A DNA stretch of 64,000 bases from Actinokineospora pegani (GCF_009745975.1 NZ_WHOL01000107.1:248001-312000); one strand, 5' to 3'. Shown: positions 1 through 8,812, counted from the stretch's first letter. The notes: generated by a model not told the origin, from the sequence alone. Numbers and translations are program-made.

Positions 1-20
1 CGTCTGGTAGGAGGTGGGGC

Positions 21-1199
21 ATGAGCGCGTCTGAGAACAGGGTCACCACGGCGGTCACCGAGGAGTTCTTCCTCGGGGCCGTGGAGCTGGAGGCGACCGA
101 GCACGGTCTGCTACCGCACCGCCTGCCCCGGTGGGCGGTGGAGCAGTCCGGCGACGAACGGCTGGCCATGGCGCAGTCGCAGCCCTCGGGGGTGCGGCTG
201 GCGCTGCGCACGGCGGCGACGGTGGTCGAAGCGGTCGTGCACCCGACGCGGACGGTGTACGCGGGGGCGCCGCCACGCCCGGCCGGGGTGTACGTGCTCG
301 TCGTCGACGGCGAGGTGGCGGGGTCGGCGTCGGTGGACGCAGGCGATGTCGTGACCGTCGACATGGGCACCGGGGCGGCCCAGCGGCGGGCGGGCGAGTC
401 CGGGGTGCTGCGCTTCGCCGGCCTGCCCGCGGCGGACAAGGAGGTGGAGATCTGGCTGCCGCACAACGAGACCACCCGCGTCTCGGAACTGCGCACGGAC
501 GCCCCGGTGGCCGCCGTGGGCGACCGCGGGCGCCGCAGGTGGGTGCACTACGGCAGCTCCATCAGCCAGGGGTCCAACGCCGCGTGGCCGACCGGGACGT
601 GGGTCTCGACCGCGGCGCGCGCCGCCGGGGTGGACCTGCTCAACCTCGGGTTCAGCGGCAACGCCCTGCTGGACCCGTTCGTGGCCCGCACGATCCGCGA
701 CACCCACGCCGACCTGATCAGCGTCAAGATCGGCATCAACCTGGTCAACGCCGACCTGATGCGCCTGCGCGCCCTCGGCCCCGCCGTGCACGGCTTCCTG
801 GACACCATCCGCGACGGCCACCCGCACACCCCGCTGCTGGTGGTGACCCCGCTGCTGTGCCCCATCCACGAGGACACCCCCGGCCCGGGCGCGATCGACC
901 TCGAGGCCCTGCGCGCGGGAACACTCCGCTTCCGCGCGACCGGCGACCCCGCCGACCGCGCCGCGGGCAAACTCACCCTGACCGTCGTCCGCCAGACCCT
1001 CACCGACCTCGTCACCGCCCGCCAACGCACCGACCCCGCCCTCCACCTCCTCGACGGCCTCCACCTCTACGGCCCCGCCGACACCGCCGAACTCCCCCTC
1101 CCCGACGACCTGCACCCCGACGCGCCCACCCACACCCGCATCGGCCAGCGCTTCACCGACCTGGCCTTCGGCGACGGCGGCCCGTTCGCCTCGCGCTAG
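21..1199 (+). CDS. SGNH/GDSL-type hydrolase
   Basis: A 392-aa esterase or lipase-like protein of the SGNH superfamily. The C-terminal two thirds carries the expected blocks: HYGSSISQG near residues 176-184 with the nucleophile serine, the oxyanion-hole block GFSGNA near 210, a GIN block, and a terminal DDLH near 362-365 that supplies the Asp-His pair. The first 160 residues form a separate beta-rich domain, as in SGNH proteins with an N-terminal carbohydrate-binding-like domain. The ATG follows a strong AGGAGG ribosome site. No signal peptide is visible, so it is probably cytoplasmic. The substrate (acetylated sugar or ester) cannot be told from sequence. Confidence 0.85.
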   Translation: MSASENRVTTAVTEEFFLGAVELEATEHGLLPHRLPRWAVEQSGDERLAMAQSQPSGVRLALRTAATVVEAVVHPTRTVYAGAPPRPAGVYVLVVDGEVAGSASVDAGDVVTVDMGTGAAQRRAGESGVLRFAGLPAADKEVEIWLPHNETTRVSELRTDAPVAAVGDRGRRRWVHYGSSISQGSNAAWPTGTWVSTAARAAGVDLLNLGFSGNALLDPFVARTIRDTHADLISVKIGINLVNADLMRLRALGPAVHGFLDTIRDGHPHTPLLVVTPLLCPIHEDTPGPGAIDLEALRAGTLRFRATGDPADRAAGKLTLTVVRQTLTDLVTARQRTDPALHLLDGLHLYGPADTAELPLPDDLHPDAPTHTRIGQRFTDLAFGDGGPFASR

Positions 1200-1291
1200 G
1201 CCGGGCGCCGACGACGACCGGTCAGGACCCGGTCCGCCGGACTAAACCGCCGAAAGGTGTGAACCGGGCGCTGACGGGTACTTAACCCGAC

Positions 1292-2221
1292 ATGACCAAG
1301 CAGGTATGCGTGTTCGCGCCGTCGCCCACGCTCACGATCACCGTCGAGGACCTCGACGGCAGCCCCGACACCCACCTGCACGCGGGCGGACAGGGCATCT
1401 GGCAGGCCAGGATGATCACCGCCCTGGGCTCCCCGGTCGTGCTGTGCTGCGCCCTCGGCGGCGAGACCGGGCACGTGCTGCGCCACCTCATGGCAGGCCC
1501 CGACCTCACCGTCGAGGCCAGGGACGTCACCGCACGCAACGGCGCCTACATCCACGACCGCCGCGACGGCGACCGCAGCGTCCTGCTCGAACAACTCCCC
1601 GACCGCCTGACCCGGCACGAGGTCGACGACCTCTACGAGCGCGCCGTCGTCGCGGGCCTGGCCTCCGGGGTGACGGTGCTCAGCGGCTCGGTCGGCGACG
1701 CCGACTCCGAGGTCGTGCCCGTCTCGGTCTACCAACGCCTCACCGCCGACCTGGGCGCCAACGGCTGCCAGGTGATCGTCGACCTGGCGGGGGAGCGGCT
1801 CAACGCCGCACTGGAGGGCAAACCCGCCGTGGTCAAGATCAGCCACGAGGAACTCGTCGAGGACGGCCGCGCCGCCTCCGACTCCGTGCCCGACCTGACC
1901 AAGGCCGCCCGCGAACTCCTCGACCTCGGCGTCGGCCTCGTCGTGGTCTCCCGCGCCGCCGACCCCACCCTCGCCGTCAGCGACGACGCCGAACTGCTCG
2001 TCACCGGCCCCTCCCTGGCCCCCGTCGACTCCAAGGGCGGCGGCGACTCCATGACCGCGGGCCTGGCCGCCGCACTCGCCCAAGGCGCCGACACCGAGGC
2101 CGCCCTGCGCCTCGGCGCCGCCGCGGGCGCCCTCAACGTCACCCGCCACGGCCTCGGCAGCGGCAGCGGCGACGCCGTGCGCGCCCTCGTCGACCGTGTG
2201 GAGATCGCCCCCGCGGGGTAG
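1292..2221 (+). CDS. PfkB-family carbohydrate kinase
   Basis: A 309-aa ribokinase/PfkB-superfamily sugar kinase, resembling 1-phosphofructokinase or tagatose-6-phosphate kinase in its start (VCVFAPSPTLTITVEDL) and its HAGGQGIWQAR segment. The C-terminal PfkB signature reads SKGGGDSMTAG, with the catalytic Asp kept but the usual GAGDS written GGGDS. It would phosphorylate a sugar or sugar phosphate with ATP in the cytoplasm. It lies 9 bp before surE on the same strand and is probably cotranscribed. The exact substrate is not predictable. The coding strand is strongly C-ending, like its neighbours. Confidence 0.85.
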   Translation: MTKQVCVFAPSPTLTITVEDLDGSPDTHLHAGGQGIWQARMITALGSPVVLCCALGGETGHVLRHLMAGPDLTVEARDVTARNGAYIHDRRDGDRSVLLEQLPDRLTRHEVDDLYERAVVAGLASGVTVLSGSVGDADSEVVPVSVYQRLTADLGANGCQVIVDLAGERLNAALEGKPAVVKISHEELVEDGRAASDSVPDLTKAARELLDLGVGLVVVSRAADPTLAVSDDAELLVTGPSLAPVDSKGGGDSMTAGLAAALAQGADTEAALRLGAAAGALNVTRHGLGSGSGDAVRALVDRVEIAPAG

Positions 2222-2230
2222 GACAAAGGC

Positions 2231-2995
2231 ATGCCCCCACACGTGCTGGTCACCAACGACGACGGCATCGACTCACCCGGCCTGGCGGTGCTCGCCCGCA
2301 GCGCCGCCAAGCTGGGCTGGTCGGTGACCGTCGCCGCCCCCAACGTCGAGGCCTCCGGCACCAGCGCCGGACTCACCGCCGCCACCACCGACCGCCACGT
2401 CACCACCAGCCCGACCACCCTGCCCGGCCTGCCCGACGTGACCGCGCACGCCGTCGCCGCCCACCCGGCCCTCATCGCCCTCATCGGCTGCCACGGCGCC
2501 TTCGGCACCCCACCCGACCTGCTGCTGTCCGGGGTCAACCACGGAGCCAACGTCGGCCGCGCCATCCTGCACTCAGGCACCGTCGGCGCCACCCTCACCG
2601 CCTCCATCAACGGCACCCCCGCCATCGCCGTCTCCCTCGACGTCCCCCTCAACCCCGTCGAAGCCCCGCACTGGGACACCGCCGAAGCGGTCCTGGCCAC
2701 CCTGCTGCCACTGGCCACCGACCTCGCCCCCGCCCAAGTCCTCAACATCAACATCCCCGACCTGCCCCTGCACCAGGTCCGCCCACCCCGCTGGGCCCGC
2801 CTCGCCGCCCAAGGCCGCGTGCGCAGCGACGTCACCCGCCAAGACGACGCCTCGGTCCTCGTCGGCAACACCGTCGTCGACGACCCGCTCGAACCCGGCA
2901 CCGACGCCGCCCTCCTCGCCGAACGCCACACCACCGTCAGCCCCGTGCAATCGGTCGCCGACACCCCCACCCCCGACCTGCGCCTACCCGACTGA
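2231..2995 (+). CDS. surE: 5'/3'-nucleotidase SurE
   Basis: A 254-aa SurE-type metal-dependent nucleotidase that dephosphorylates nucleoside monophosphates. The N-terminus carries the hallmark VLVTNDDGIDSPGL (Asp10-Asp11 metal ligands), a serine loop EASGTSAG, and the SGVNHGANVG motif whose Asn binds the metal. Its length is typical of the family. The start lies 9 bp after the PfkB kinase stop. The gene meets the DUF1206 gene convergently with a 3-bp gap, and I see no hairpin terminator between them. Confidence 0.92.
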   Translation: MPPHVLVTNDDGIDSPGLAVLARSAAKLGWSVTVAAPNVEASGTSAGLTAATTDRHVTTSPTTLPGLPDVTAHAVAAHPALIALIGCHGAFGTPPDLLLSGVNHGANVGRAILHSGTVGATLTASINGTPAIAVSLDVPLNPVEAPHWDTAEAVLATLLPLATDLAPAQVLNINIPDLPLHQVRPPRWARLAAQGRVRSDVTRQDDASVLVGNTVVDDPLEPGTDAALLAERHTTVSPVQSVADTPTPDLRLPD

Positions 2996-2998
2996 CCC

Positions 2999-3793
2999 TC
3001 ACCCCCGGTGCGCCTTCGCCGCGGCCACGCAATACACACCGAACGCGGCGAAACCCACCGCCACCACCCCCAACACCACCACCCCGTACGGCTGCGCGGC
3101 CAACGCGCGCAACGCGTTGTCCAACCCACCCGAACGCCCCGCGTCCGCCGTCACCGCCGTCGCCCCCAACACAACAGCGATCACCGCGTACGCCACACCC
3201 TTGCCGACCCACCCCACACGCCCGACCCGCTCCACCACCCACCGGCTCCCCACCGGCAGCTCCGACAGGTCCAGATCACGCTCGAACGACCTCTTCACCC
3301 CCTTGCGCAGCACCACCACCGCCACCACCGCCACACCAACAGCCACCGCACCCACCAACACCTGCCCGAACGGCAACACCAACACCCGCGCGGTCAACTC
3401 CCGCTGCGTGCCCGTGCTGTCCCCACCACCCCGACCCGAGGCGAACTGGAACGCCGAATACGCGATCGTCGCCGCCGTCACCGCCCGCGCCCCCGCACCG
3501 ACCCGCTTGGCCGCCCGCCTGCGCGACCCACGCACAAAGGTGAACCCCCACACCCCCTCCACCACCTGCCACACCACGAACAACGACAACCCCACCGCCA
3601 AACCCCACAACGCCAACGGCCCCACAGCCGTCCCCGCCACCTCCGCCAACGCCCCCTTGGAATCAGCCTTTCGACTGTGATCACCCAACGCCACCTGCGC
3701 CACCAACCATGCGATCACCACGTGCACAACCCCGTACAGCACCATCCCCACCCGGCCAAGCACCTGTAACGCCGGGCGGACCCCCACCCTCAC
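2999..3793 (-). CDS. DUF1206 multi-pass membrane protein
   Basis: A 264-aa integral membrane protein with about six hydrophobic helices arranged as three related two-helix units, the pattern of DUF1206. It begins RVGMVLYGVVHVVIAWLVA, and similar helices with small and aromatic residues recur near residues 60-85, 105-120 and 200-255. Function is unknown across the family. The start is a GTG overlapping the stop of the upstream gene (GTGA), so the two are translationally coupled. It could start slightly later; the signature helices are unaffected. Confidence 0.85.
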   Translation of the reverse strand: MRVGVRPALQVLGRVGMVLYGVVHVVIAWLVAQVALGDHSRKADSKGALAEVAGTAVGPLALWGLAVGLSLFVVWQVVEGVWGFTFVRGSRRRAAKRVGAGARAVTAATIAYSAFQFASGRGGGDSTGTQRELTARVLVLPFGQVLVGAVAVGVAVVAVVVLRKGVKRSFERDLDLSELPVGSRWVVERVGRVGWVGKGVAYAVIAVVLGATAVTADAGRSGGLDNALRALAAQPYGVVVLGVVAVGFAAFGVYCVAAAKAHRG

Positions 3794-4182
3794 CCGACCC
3801 GCAACCGCGCGACGTGCGACACCAAACCCTCGGGGTCAGCCACCGTCACCGTCAACCCCGGATGGGACGAAACCCCCAACGGCGACAACCGCACCGGCTC
3901 ACGAAACGAAAAACACACACCCCGCCCCGTGGAACTGCCGAACGTCAACCCCCGGTCAGCCAACGACACCCGCACCCCCACCGCCCGCCACCACGAAAAC
4001 GGACCGCTGACCCGCACCGACTCCACGTTCTCCAACGGCGTCCGCACCCGCCACACCCCGAAGTCCACCCGCAAACCACCCCCGTCAACCTCCACACGCG
4101 CACGCCCCGGCCACACACCCACCGCCAACAACGGCACCACATACCTGCGCCGCACACCGAACGGAAACACCCCTACCACCAC
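3790..4182 (-). CDS. Hypothetical protein, beta-rich PH-like
   Basis: A protein of about 130 aa with no recognised family name. It looks like one compact beta domain: alternating hydrophobic strands (RVEVDGGGLRVDFGVWRV, then RVSGPFSWWRAVGVRVSLAD), reminiscent of bacterial PH-like domains. The reading frame is open further upstream, but several GTG codons at 4188-4179 follow a GGAGGAGG site, so I place the start at 4182. The stop overlaps the GTG of the DUF1206 gene, implying shared expression. It is divergent from the 4304 gene, with about 120 bp between them. Confidence 0.6.
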   Translation of the reverse strand: MVVGVFPFGVRRRYVVPLLAVGVWPGRARVEVDGGGLRVDFGVWRVRTPLENVESVRVSGPFSWWRAVGVRVSLADRGLTFGSSTGRGVCFSFREPVRLSPLGVSSHPGLTVTVADPEGLVSHVARLRVG

Positions 4183-4303
4183 CGTCACCCTCCTCCACTC
4201 GGGACCTGACCGGTTACATACCTCCAGCCCCGAGACCGAAACCCCCAACGCCACACGCCCCAACCGCGACTCCCGACGTGGACCAGCGGAAGGAACCCCG
4301 GCG

Positions 4304-5383
4304 ATGCCCCCCACACCCACCACCGACGACGTCGCGCGCATCGCCGCACACCCCGACCCGGTGCTGCGCAACCTCATGATCACCCACTGCTACCACGAAC
4401 TCTCCCTGGCCATGGCCCACCACACCCGCGGCACCGCCACCTGGTGCACCTTCGCCGTCTGGGCCTCCAAGCAGGTCGGCCAGACCATCCGCCAAGAAGA
4501 CCCCCACCGCCTCACCGAACGCCTCCTCGCCACCACCCCACTCACCCGACTGGCCACCCGAGCCCTACCGCACGCCCTGCCCAGGGGAGTGCGACACCTC
4601 GCCCACCGCGCCATCGCCACCCTCACCCGCCTCGACACCGCCAGCACCGCAGCCGCCGCGGGCAACCTCAAGGTCTTCACCGAGATCGCCCACGAGTTCG
4701 CCCGCTTCCTCACCGAATTCGCCGACGAGACCACCCCCGACCACACCCGCCTCGCCGCCTTCCGCGCCACCCTGCGCCCCGGCCCACCCCCCGAAGGCCA
4801 AGACCACCTCGCCAACGCCTTCACCCGCTACCACCACGCCCGCCACACCGACGACCCCCGCACCCGCGCCGAACTCATCCTCCTCGCCAACATCGAGATC
4901 GGCCCGCACGAACAAACCCGCCTGCAACCCGAGATCGCCGCCGCCCTCGCCGCCCCCATCCCCACCCACTGGCCCCTCCTGCGCCACATCCCCTTCCCCA
5001 CACCCCTGCACACCGCCGCCGACACCCTCACCAACCTCGCCCGCACCCACACCCGTCGCGCCATCACCACCCTCCTCATGACCCTCACCCTGCCCGACAC
5101 CACCCACCTCGACCTCAGCGACGACCTCACCACCCCCTTCCCACCCCCACTGGCCCACCTCACCAACCCCGAACTCCTCGCCCTGCTCCACCAGGTCGAC
5201 CCCACCCCCGACAACCTCGCCGACACCGCCGCCCGCGACTGGTCCGACCTCCCCGACCGCATGCACTACATCGCCGACATGTTCCGCTGCTACGCCACCC
5301 ACCACCCCCTCCTCACCCCACCCTTCACCCCCGACCAGGTCGCCGCCCTCACCGCGGGCCACCTCCCCACCGGCCGCCTCTGA
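4304..5383 (+). CDS. Hypothetical actinobacterial protein, alpha-helical
   Basis: A 359-aa protein that I do not recognise by function. The frame is open from 3929, but ATG 4304 is preceded by a GGAAGGAA ribosome site and begins a sensible protein (MPPTPTTDDVARIAAHPDPV). The sequence is almost entirely helical, Thr/Ala/Leu/His-rich and without signal peptide, transmembrane segment or obvious catalytic motif. An early segment HCYHELSLAMAHH suggests a helical-bundle enzyme-like fold. The stop is followed directly by a 16-bp sequence that recurs after the pseudogene at 6488. Confidence 0.65.
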   Translation: MPPTPTTDDVARIAAHPDPVLRNLMITHCYHELSLAMAHHTRGTATWCTFAVWASKQVGQTIRQEDPHRLTERLLATTPLTRLATRALPHALPRGVRHLAHRAIATLTRLDTASTAAAAGNLKVFTEIAHEFARFLTEFADETTPDHTRLAAFRATLRPGPPPEGQDHLANAFTRYHHARHTDDPRTRAELILLANIEIGPHEQTRLQPEIAAALAAPIPTHWPLLRHIPFPTPLHTAADTLTNLARTHTRRAITTLLMTLTLPDTTHLDLSDDLTTPFPPPLAHLTNPELLALLHQVDPTPDNLADTAARDWSDLPDRMHYIADMFRCYATHHPLLTPPFTPDQVAALTAGHLPTGRL

Positions 5384-5404
5384 CACCGGGGGAGCGGCCA
5401 CCAC

Positions 5405-6058
5405 TCACCCCACCACCCCCGACACCAACCCCAACCGCCGCACCCGCGGATCAACCAACGGCGGCACCAACAACGTCGGCATCCCCACCTCCACCGCCGC
5501 CCCGTCATGCGAGGCCCGATCACCCACCATCAACGCCGCACCCGGCTCCACCCCCAACTCCGCCACAGCCGCCAAGAAGATCGCCGGATCCGGCTTCTGC
5601 ACACCACGCTCGAACGACAACACGAACACATCCACGAACCCACCCAACCCCGCCGCCGCGAACACCGGCCGCAAGTCGAAGTGGATGTCACTCAACACCG
5701 CCACCCGACACCCCCGCGCCACCACCGCCGCCAACGTCTCCGCCACATCCACCGCGAACACGTTGTACCCAGGATCGGACTCCACCGCGTACAACGCCTC
5801 CGCCACCTCACCATCAAGCCCCGCGTCCGCGAACACCGAGAAATACACCTCCCGGTGCACCCGCGCACCACAATCCACCCCCACCGCCCCCAACCGACCC
5901 GGCACCCCATCCGCCCGACCGATCGCCGCCAACACCTCCTCCACCGCCCTCGCACGCCCCACCAACCGCAACGCCTCCTCCACCCACGCCCGCTCACTCA
6001 ACGTCGTCACCAACGTCCCGCGCCAGTCGAACACCACCGCCCGAATCCCCACCACCAC
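5405..6058 (-). CDS. HAD-family hydrolase
   Basis: A 217-aa haloacid-dehalogenase-superfamily phosphatase. Motif I is AVVFDWRGTL, in which the second catalytic Asp of the usual DxDGT is replaced (DWRGT). Motif II is VAVLSDIHFD, motif III is the Lys of GVQKPDPAIF, and motif IV is MVGDRASHDGAA. The layout with a helical cap fits beta-phosphoglucomutase or phosphoglycolate-phosphatase relatives. A GTG at 6058 follows a GGAGGGGG ribosome site and is preferred to the longer open frame. Because the acid/base Asp is changed to Arg, activity may differ from classical phosphatases; the substrate is unknown. Confidence 0.8.
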   Translation of the reverse strand: MVVGIRAVVFDWRGTLVTTLSERAWVEEALRLVGRARAVEEVLAAIGRADGVPGRLGAVGVDCGARVHREVYFSVFADAGLDGEVAEALYAVESDPGYNVFAVDVAETLAAVVARGCRVAVLSDIHFDLRPVFAAAGLGGFVDVFVLSFERGVQKPDPAIFLAAVAELGVEPGAALMVGDRASHDGAAVEVGMPTLLVPPLVDPRVRRLGLVSGVVG

Positions 6059-6081
6059 AACCCCCTCCGTCAACACACCTA

Positions 6082-6488
6082 ACCTAACCCGCACGCGCCC
6101 CCTAGTCCTACTCGACGTCGACGGCCCCCTCAACCCCTTCGCCGCCAACACCCGCCCACCCGGCTACACCCAACACAACATCCCCCTCACCCGCTGGCCC
6201 CGCCGCCGCACCCACCGCACCTGGCTCAACCCCGACCACGGACGCCCTCGCCACCGACACCGGAGCCGAACTCGCCTGGGCCACCACCTGGGAACACCTC
6301 GCCAACACCCACATCAGTCCCGCCCTCGGCCTCCCACCCCCTGCCCGTCCTCTCCCTCCCCGACACCCCCGACTGGAAATACCCCGCCGCCGCGACACCC
6401 CACCCACCTGCTGCCCATCGACCCCCGCACCGGCATCACCACCGACCACCTCGCCACCGCACGCCCCTGGCTGCGACACCACACCTGA
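6082..6488 (+). pseudogene. Decayed HAD-like protein gene, frameshifted
   Basis: The remains of an actinobacterial HAD-like protein family are split over several frames. VLLDVDGPLNPFA (from about 6105) runs to TWLNPDHG at 6242. The homologous protein then continues in the next frame (DALATDTGAELAWATTWEHL, from 6243), shifts again around 6325 (LPVLSLPDTPDWKYP), and ends in a third frame with LLPIDPRTGITTDHLA to the stop at 6488. No plausible start codon precedes the first motif, and the middle is shorter than I remember for the family. Three shifts in 250 bp make sequencing error unlikely. Confidence 0.7.
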
Positions 6489-6544
6489 CACCGGGGGAGC
6501 AGCACCCACCAGGGCCACGAAGACCCAGGATGCCCAGCCCCCAC

Positions 6545-7465
6545 TCACCCAGCCGCATCCCACTCCGACAACGACAACCCACTCTCAAACCGCCGCTCCA
6601 CCCCCGACACCGGATCACGGAACTCCAACACCCGCGCCAACAACTGCAACGGCCGCGAGAAATCATCCAACGGCCGCTCGGTCAACACCGGGTAGAAATC
6701 ATCATTCACAATCGGCACCCCCAACGACGCCATGTGCAACCGAAGCTGATGCGTCCGCCCAGTAGCGGGGGAGAGGCGGTACAACCCCAACCCACCCCGC
6801 ACACCCACCAACTCCACCAACGTCTCCGCGTTCACCTCCCCAGCGACCTCCGCCGCCTGGATCACCCCACGCTCCTTCTCGATCCGCGACCGCACCACCC
6901 GAGGCAACACCAACCCCGGATCAACCGGAGCCACAGCCACATACTCCTTGCGCACCAACCGATCCCGGAACAACACCTGATACCGGCCCCGCAACTCCGG
7001 CCGCACCACGAACATCAACAACCCCGCCGTCACCCGGTCCAACCGGTGCGCCGGACTCAACTGCGCCAACCCCAACTCCCGCCGCGCCCGCACCAACGCC
7101 GTCTGCAAGATGTGCTTGCCCCGCGGAATCGACGCCAGGAAATGCGGCTTGTCCACCACCACGATGTCCTCATCCCGGTGCACCACCCGCAACGGGAACG
7201 GCACCTCGAACTCCACCGGCAGATCCCGGTGGAACCACACGAACATCCCCGGCACGAACGGCGCGTCCACCGCCACCGGACCATCCACCCCCACGATCCG
7301 CCCCTCGACCAGCATCCGCTCCACCCGCCCCGGCTCCACCCGAGGCAACCGCTCCACCAGGTGCTCCAGCACCGTCACCCACGGACCCTCATCCGGCAAC
7401 CGCAACCGCGCCGCGTCCAACCCGTGCCGCTGCGGCAGGGGAGACGCCAACCTCCGACGACCCAC
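6545..7465 (-). CDS. RluA-family pseudouridine synthase
   Basis: A 306-aa RNA pseudouridine synthase that isomerises uridines in rRNA or tRNA. The catalytic motif is HRLDR at residues 140-144, with Asp143 the nucleophile, inside SPAHRLDRVTAGLL. It is followed by a GRTHQLRLHMA motif near residue 240. A short N-terminal S4-like RNA-binding stretch (VERMLVEGRIVGVDG) is visible. The start is GTG, 9 bp downstream of the tyrosine-recombinase stop, so the two form an operon. The exact target base cannot be assigned. Confidence 0.9.
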   Translation of the reverse strand: MGRRRLASPLPQRHGLDAARLRLPDEGPWVTVLEHLVERLPRVEPGRVERMLVEGRIVGVDGPVAVDAPFVPGMFVWFHRDLPVEFEVPFPLRVVHRDEDIVVVDKPHFLASIPRGKHILQTALVRARRELGLAQLSPAHRLDRVTAGLLMFVVRPELRGRYQVLFRDRLVRKEYVAVAPVDPGLVLPRVVRSRIEKERGVIQAAEVAGEVNAETLVELVGVRGGLGLYRLSPATGRTHQLRLHMASLGVPIVNDDFYPVLTERPLDDFSRPLQLLARVLEFRDPVSGVERRFESGLSLSEWDAAG

Positions 7466-7474
7466 CCACCCAAC

Positions 7475-8452
7475 CTACTCGGACCCCCCACCCAACCCCT
7501 CCAACGCCCGGTACGTGCGATTCGCCGCCGCCGCCGCCCGCCGCTCCTGGCCCGTCGCATCGATGTAGCCCTGCGAGGTGTTCAGGCTCGCGTGCCCCAA
7601 CAACACCATGATCTCCACCGCGTTCGCCCCGTCCTCGGCCAACCGCGTCGCGAACGTGTGCCGCAACGCGTGCAGATTCGCCCCAGCGGGCACCCGGTCG
7701 TGCAAACCCGCCTGTCGAAAACACTGCTTGACCAGGTAATCCAACCCGCCACGCCCAATGCCCGCACCCGAGTTCCCCAACACCAGCGGGCTGTCCTCGT
7801 CGAACCGCACCGCCGGGAACCGCCGCTCGCACGAGGCCAGGTACACCTCGACCACCCGCTCCAACGGCGCCTCGATCGGGATCGACCGCTCCCGGCTCGC
7901 CTTGCCCCGCACGTACAACCGCCGCTCGCCCGGCCGCCCCACCACCGACGACCGCCGCAACGCCCGCATCTCCGACGCCCGCAACCCCGCCACCAGGCCC
8001 AACGCCAACACCAGCACATCACGCTCCGCCCACGGCGCCCGCGCCCGCCGCGCCCCGCCCGCCACCGCGCTCAGCAGCCGCTCCGGCGTGTCCTCACCGC
8101 GCAGCGGCTTGGGGGAGAGGGCCCCCGGTTTCGGCCGCCCGATCGCCCCCATCGGGTTGCCCGCCACCAGCCCGTCGGCCACGCAGAACTGGAAGAACTG
8201 GTTCCAGGTCGACCACGCCCGCGCCACCGACGACTTCGCGTGCGAGTCCGCGAACTCCCCGAACGCCTCCCGCAGCACCCGCGCCGAGAGCTCACCCATC
8301 TCCACCTCGCCGACGTCGTCGACCCCGAGCACCGCCGCCACCTCGGCGCCCACCCCGGCCAGGTCCCGCCGGTAGGCCGCCGTGGTGTGCGGCGAGTCCT
8401 TCCTGGACCGCCGCGCCACGAAGAACGCGTCCCGTGCCTCACTCACCTTCAC
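7475..8452 (-). CDS. Tyrosine recombinase (Xer-like)
   Basis: A 325-aa site-specific recombinase with a complete catalytic set: Arg158 (GLRASEMRAL), Lys184 in the beta-hairpin (VRGKASRERS), His261 and Arg264 (HALRHTFAT), His287 (LLGHASLNTSQ) and nucleophile Tyr296. Residues 1-100 form the helical core-binding (SAM-like) domain. Size and architecture match XerC/XerD rather than long phage integrases. The GTG start lies 58 bp from a perfect inverted repeat (8510-8537), and a dif match lies 333 bp upstream, so chromosome-terminus recombination is a natural job. It could instead be a domesticated integrase: no phage or plasmid genes adjoin it. Confidence 0.9.
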   Translation of the reverse strand: MKVSEARDAFFVARRSRKDSPHTTAAYRRDLAGVGAEVAAVLGVDDVGEVEMGELSARVLREAFGEFADSHAKSSVARAWSTWNQFFQFCVADGLVAGNPMGAIGRPKPGALSPKPLRGEDTPERLLSAVAGGARRARAPWAERDVLVLALGLVAGLRASEMRALRRSSVVGRPGERRLYVRGKASRERSIPIEAPLERVVEVYLASCERRFPAVRFDEDSPLVLGNSGAGIGRGGLDYLVKQCFRQAGLHDRVPAGANLHALRHTFATRLAEDGANAVEIMVLLGHASLNTSQGYIDATGQERRAAAAANRTYRALEGLGGGSE

Positions 8453-8509
8453 AGCACTGTCATACCGGTCCCCACCGACATCGTGATCACCGGACCTCGG
8501 GTCGTGTGA

Positions 8510-8537
8510 ATGATGGATAAGGGCGATTATCCATCAA
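8510..8537. repeat. Inverted repeat with 11-6-11 Xer-core layout
   Basis: TGATGGATAA (8511-8520) and TTATCCATCA (8527-8536) are perfect inverted repeats around the hexamer GGGCGA; counting one more base on each side gives 11-bp arms. Arms ending ATAA and beginning TTAT around a 6-bp centre are the layout of Xer recombination cores. The site sits just upstream of the tyrosine-recombinase start. It may be that enzyme's own recombination or autoregulatory site; an operator for another regulator is the main alternative. Confidence 0.6.
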
Positions 8538-8784
8538 ACATACGTTCGACCGCGGACCGGGTGGCCGGTGGAGTGGCCAACCCAAGAGGCTCCCGCAGAG
8601 TGCTGTCAGAGTCGTTCTCTCACGATTTCGCACCCTCTTGGTCGGCCCGCGCCGCGCCATCGCGACCCCACGGGCACGCCCGCGGGGGACGCAGGCACTC
8701 GATGCGAACCTTCTCAGGGTGCCCGCAGGATGATCCACGGCGGCCCGATAGACCTCTCTCCGCAGGTCAGAGAACTGACGTCTT

Positions 8785-8812
8785 AAGTTCGATAATCGAC
8801 ATTATGTAAAGT
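8785..8812. other. dif: Candidate dif chromosome dimer resolution site
   Basis: AAGTTCGATAA (8785-8795), centre TCGACA (8796-8801) and TTATGTAAAGT (8802-8812) form an 11-6-11 Xer site. From CGATAAT onward it matches the actinobacterial dif consensus as I remember it at every fixed position but one (A instead of C in the TGTCAAG part). The five outermost left positions match less well. It lies in an AT-rich gap in a very GC-rich region, between a Xer-like recombinase gene and a methyltransferase gene, and strand composition flips across it. Confidence 0.75.

Noticed and set aside
8487..8738. 83-codon minus-strand frame in the dif gap
   Set aside because: No ribosome site, no codon bias, and it overlaps the inverted repeat and AT-rich sequence.
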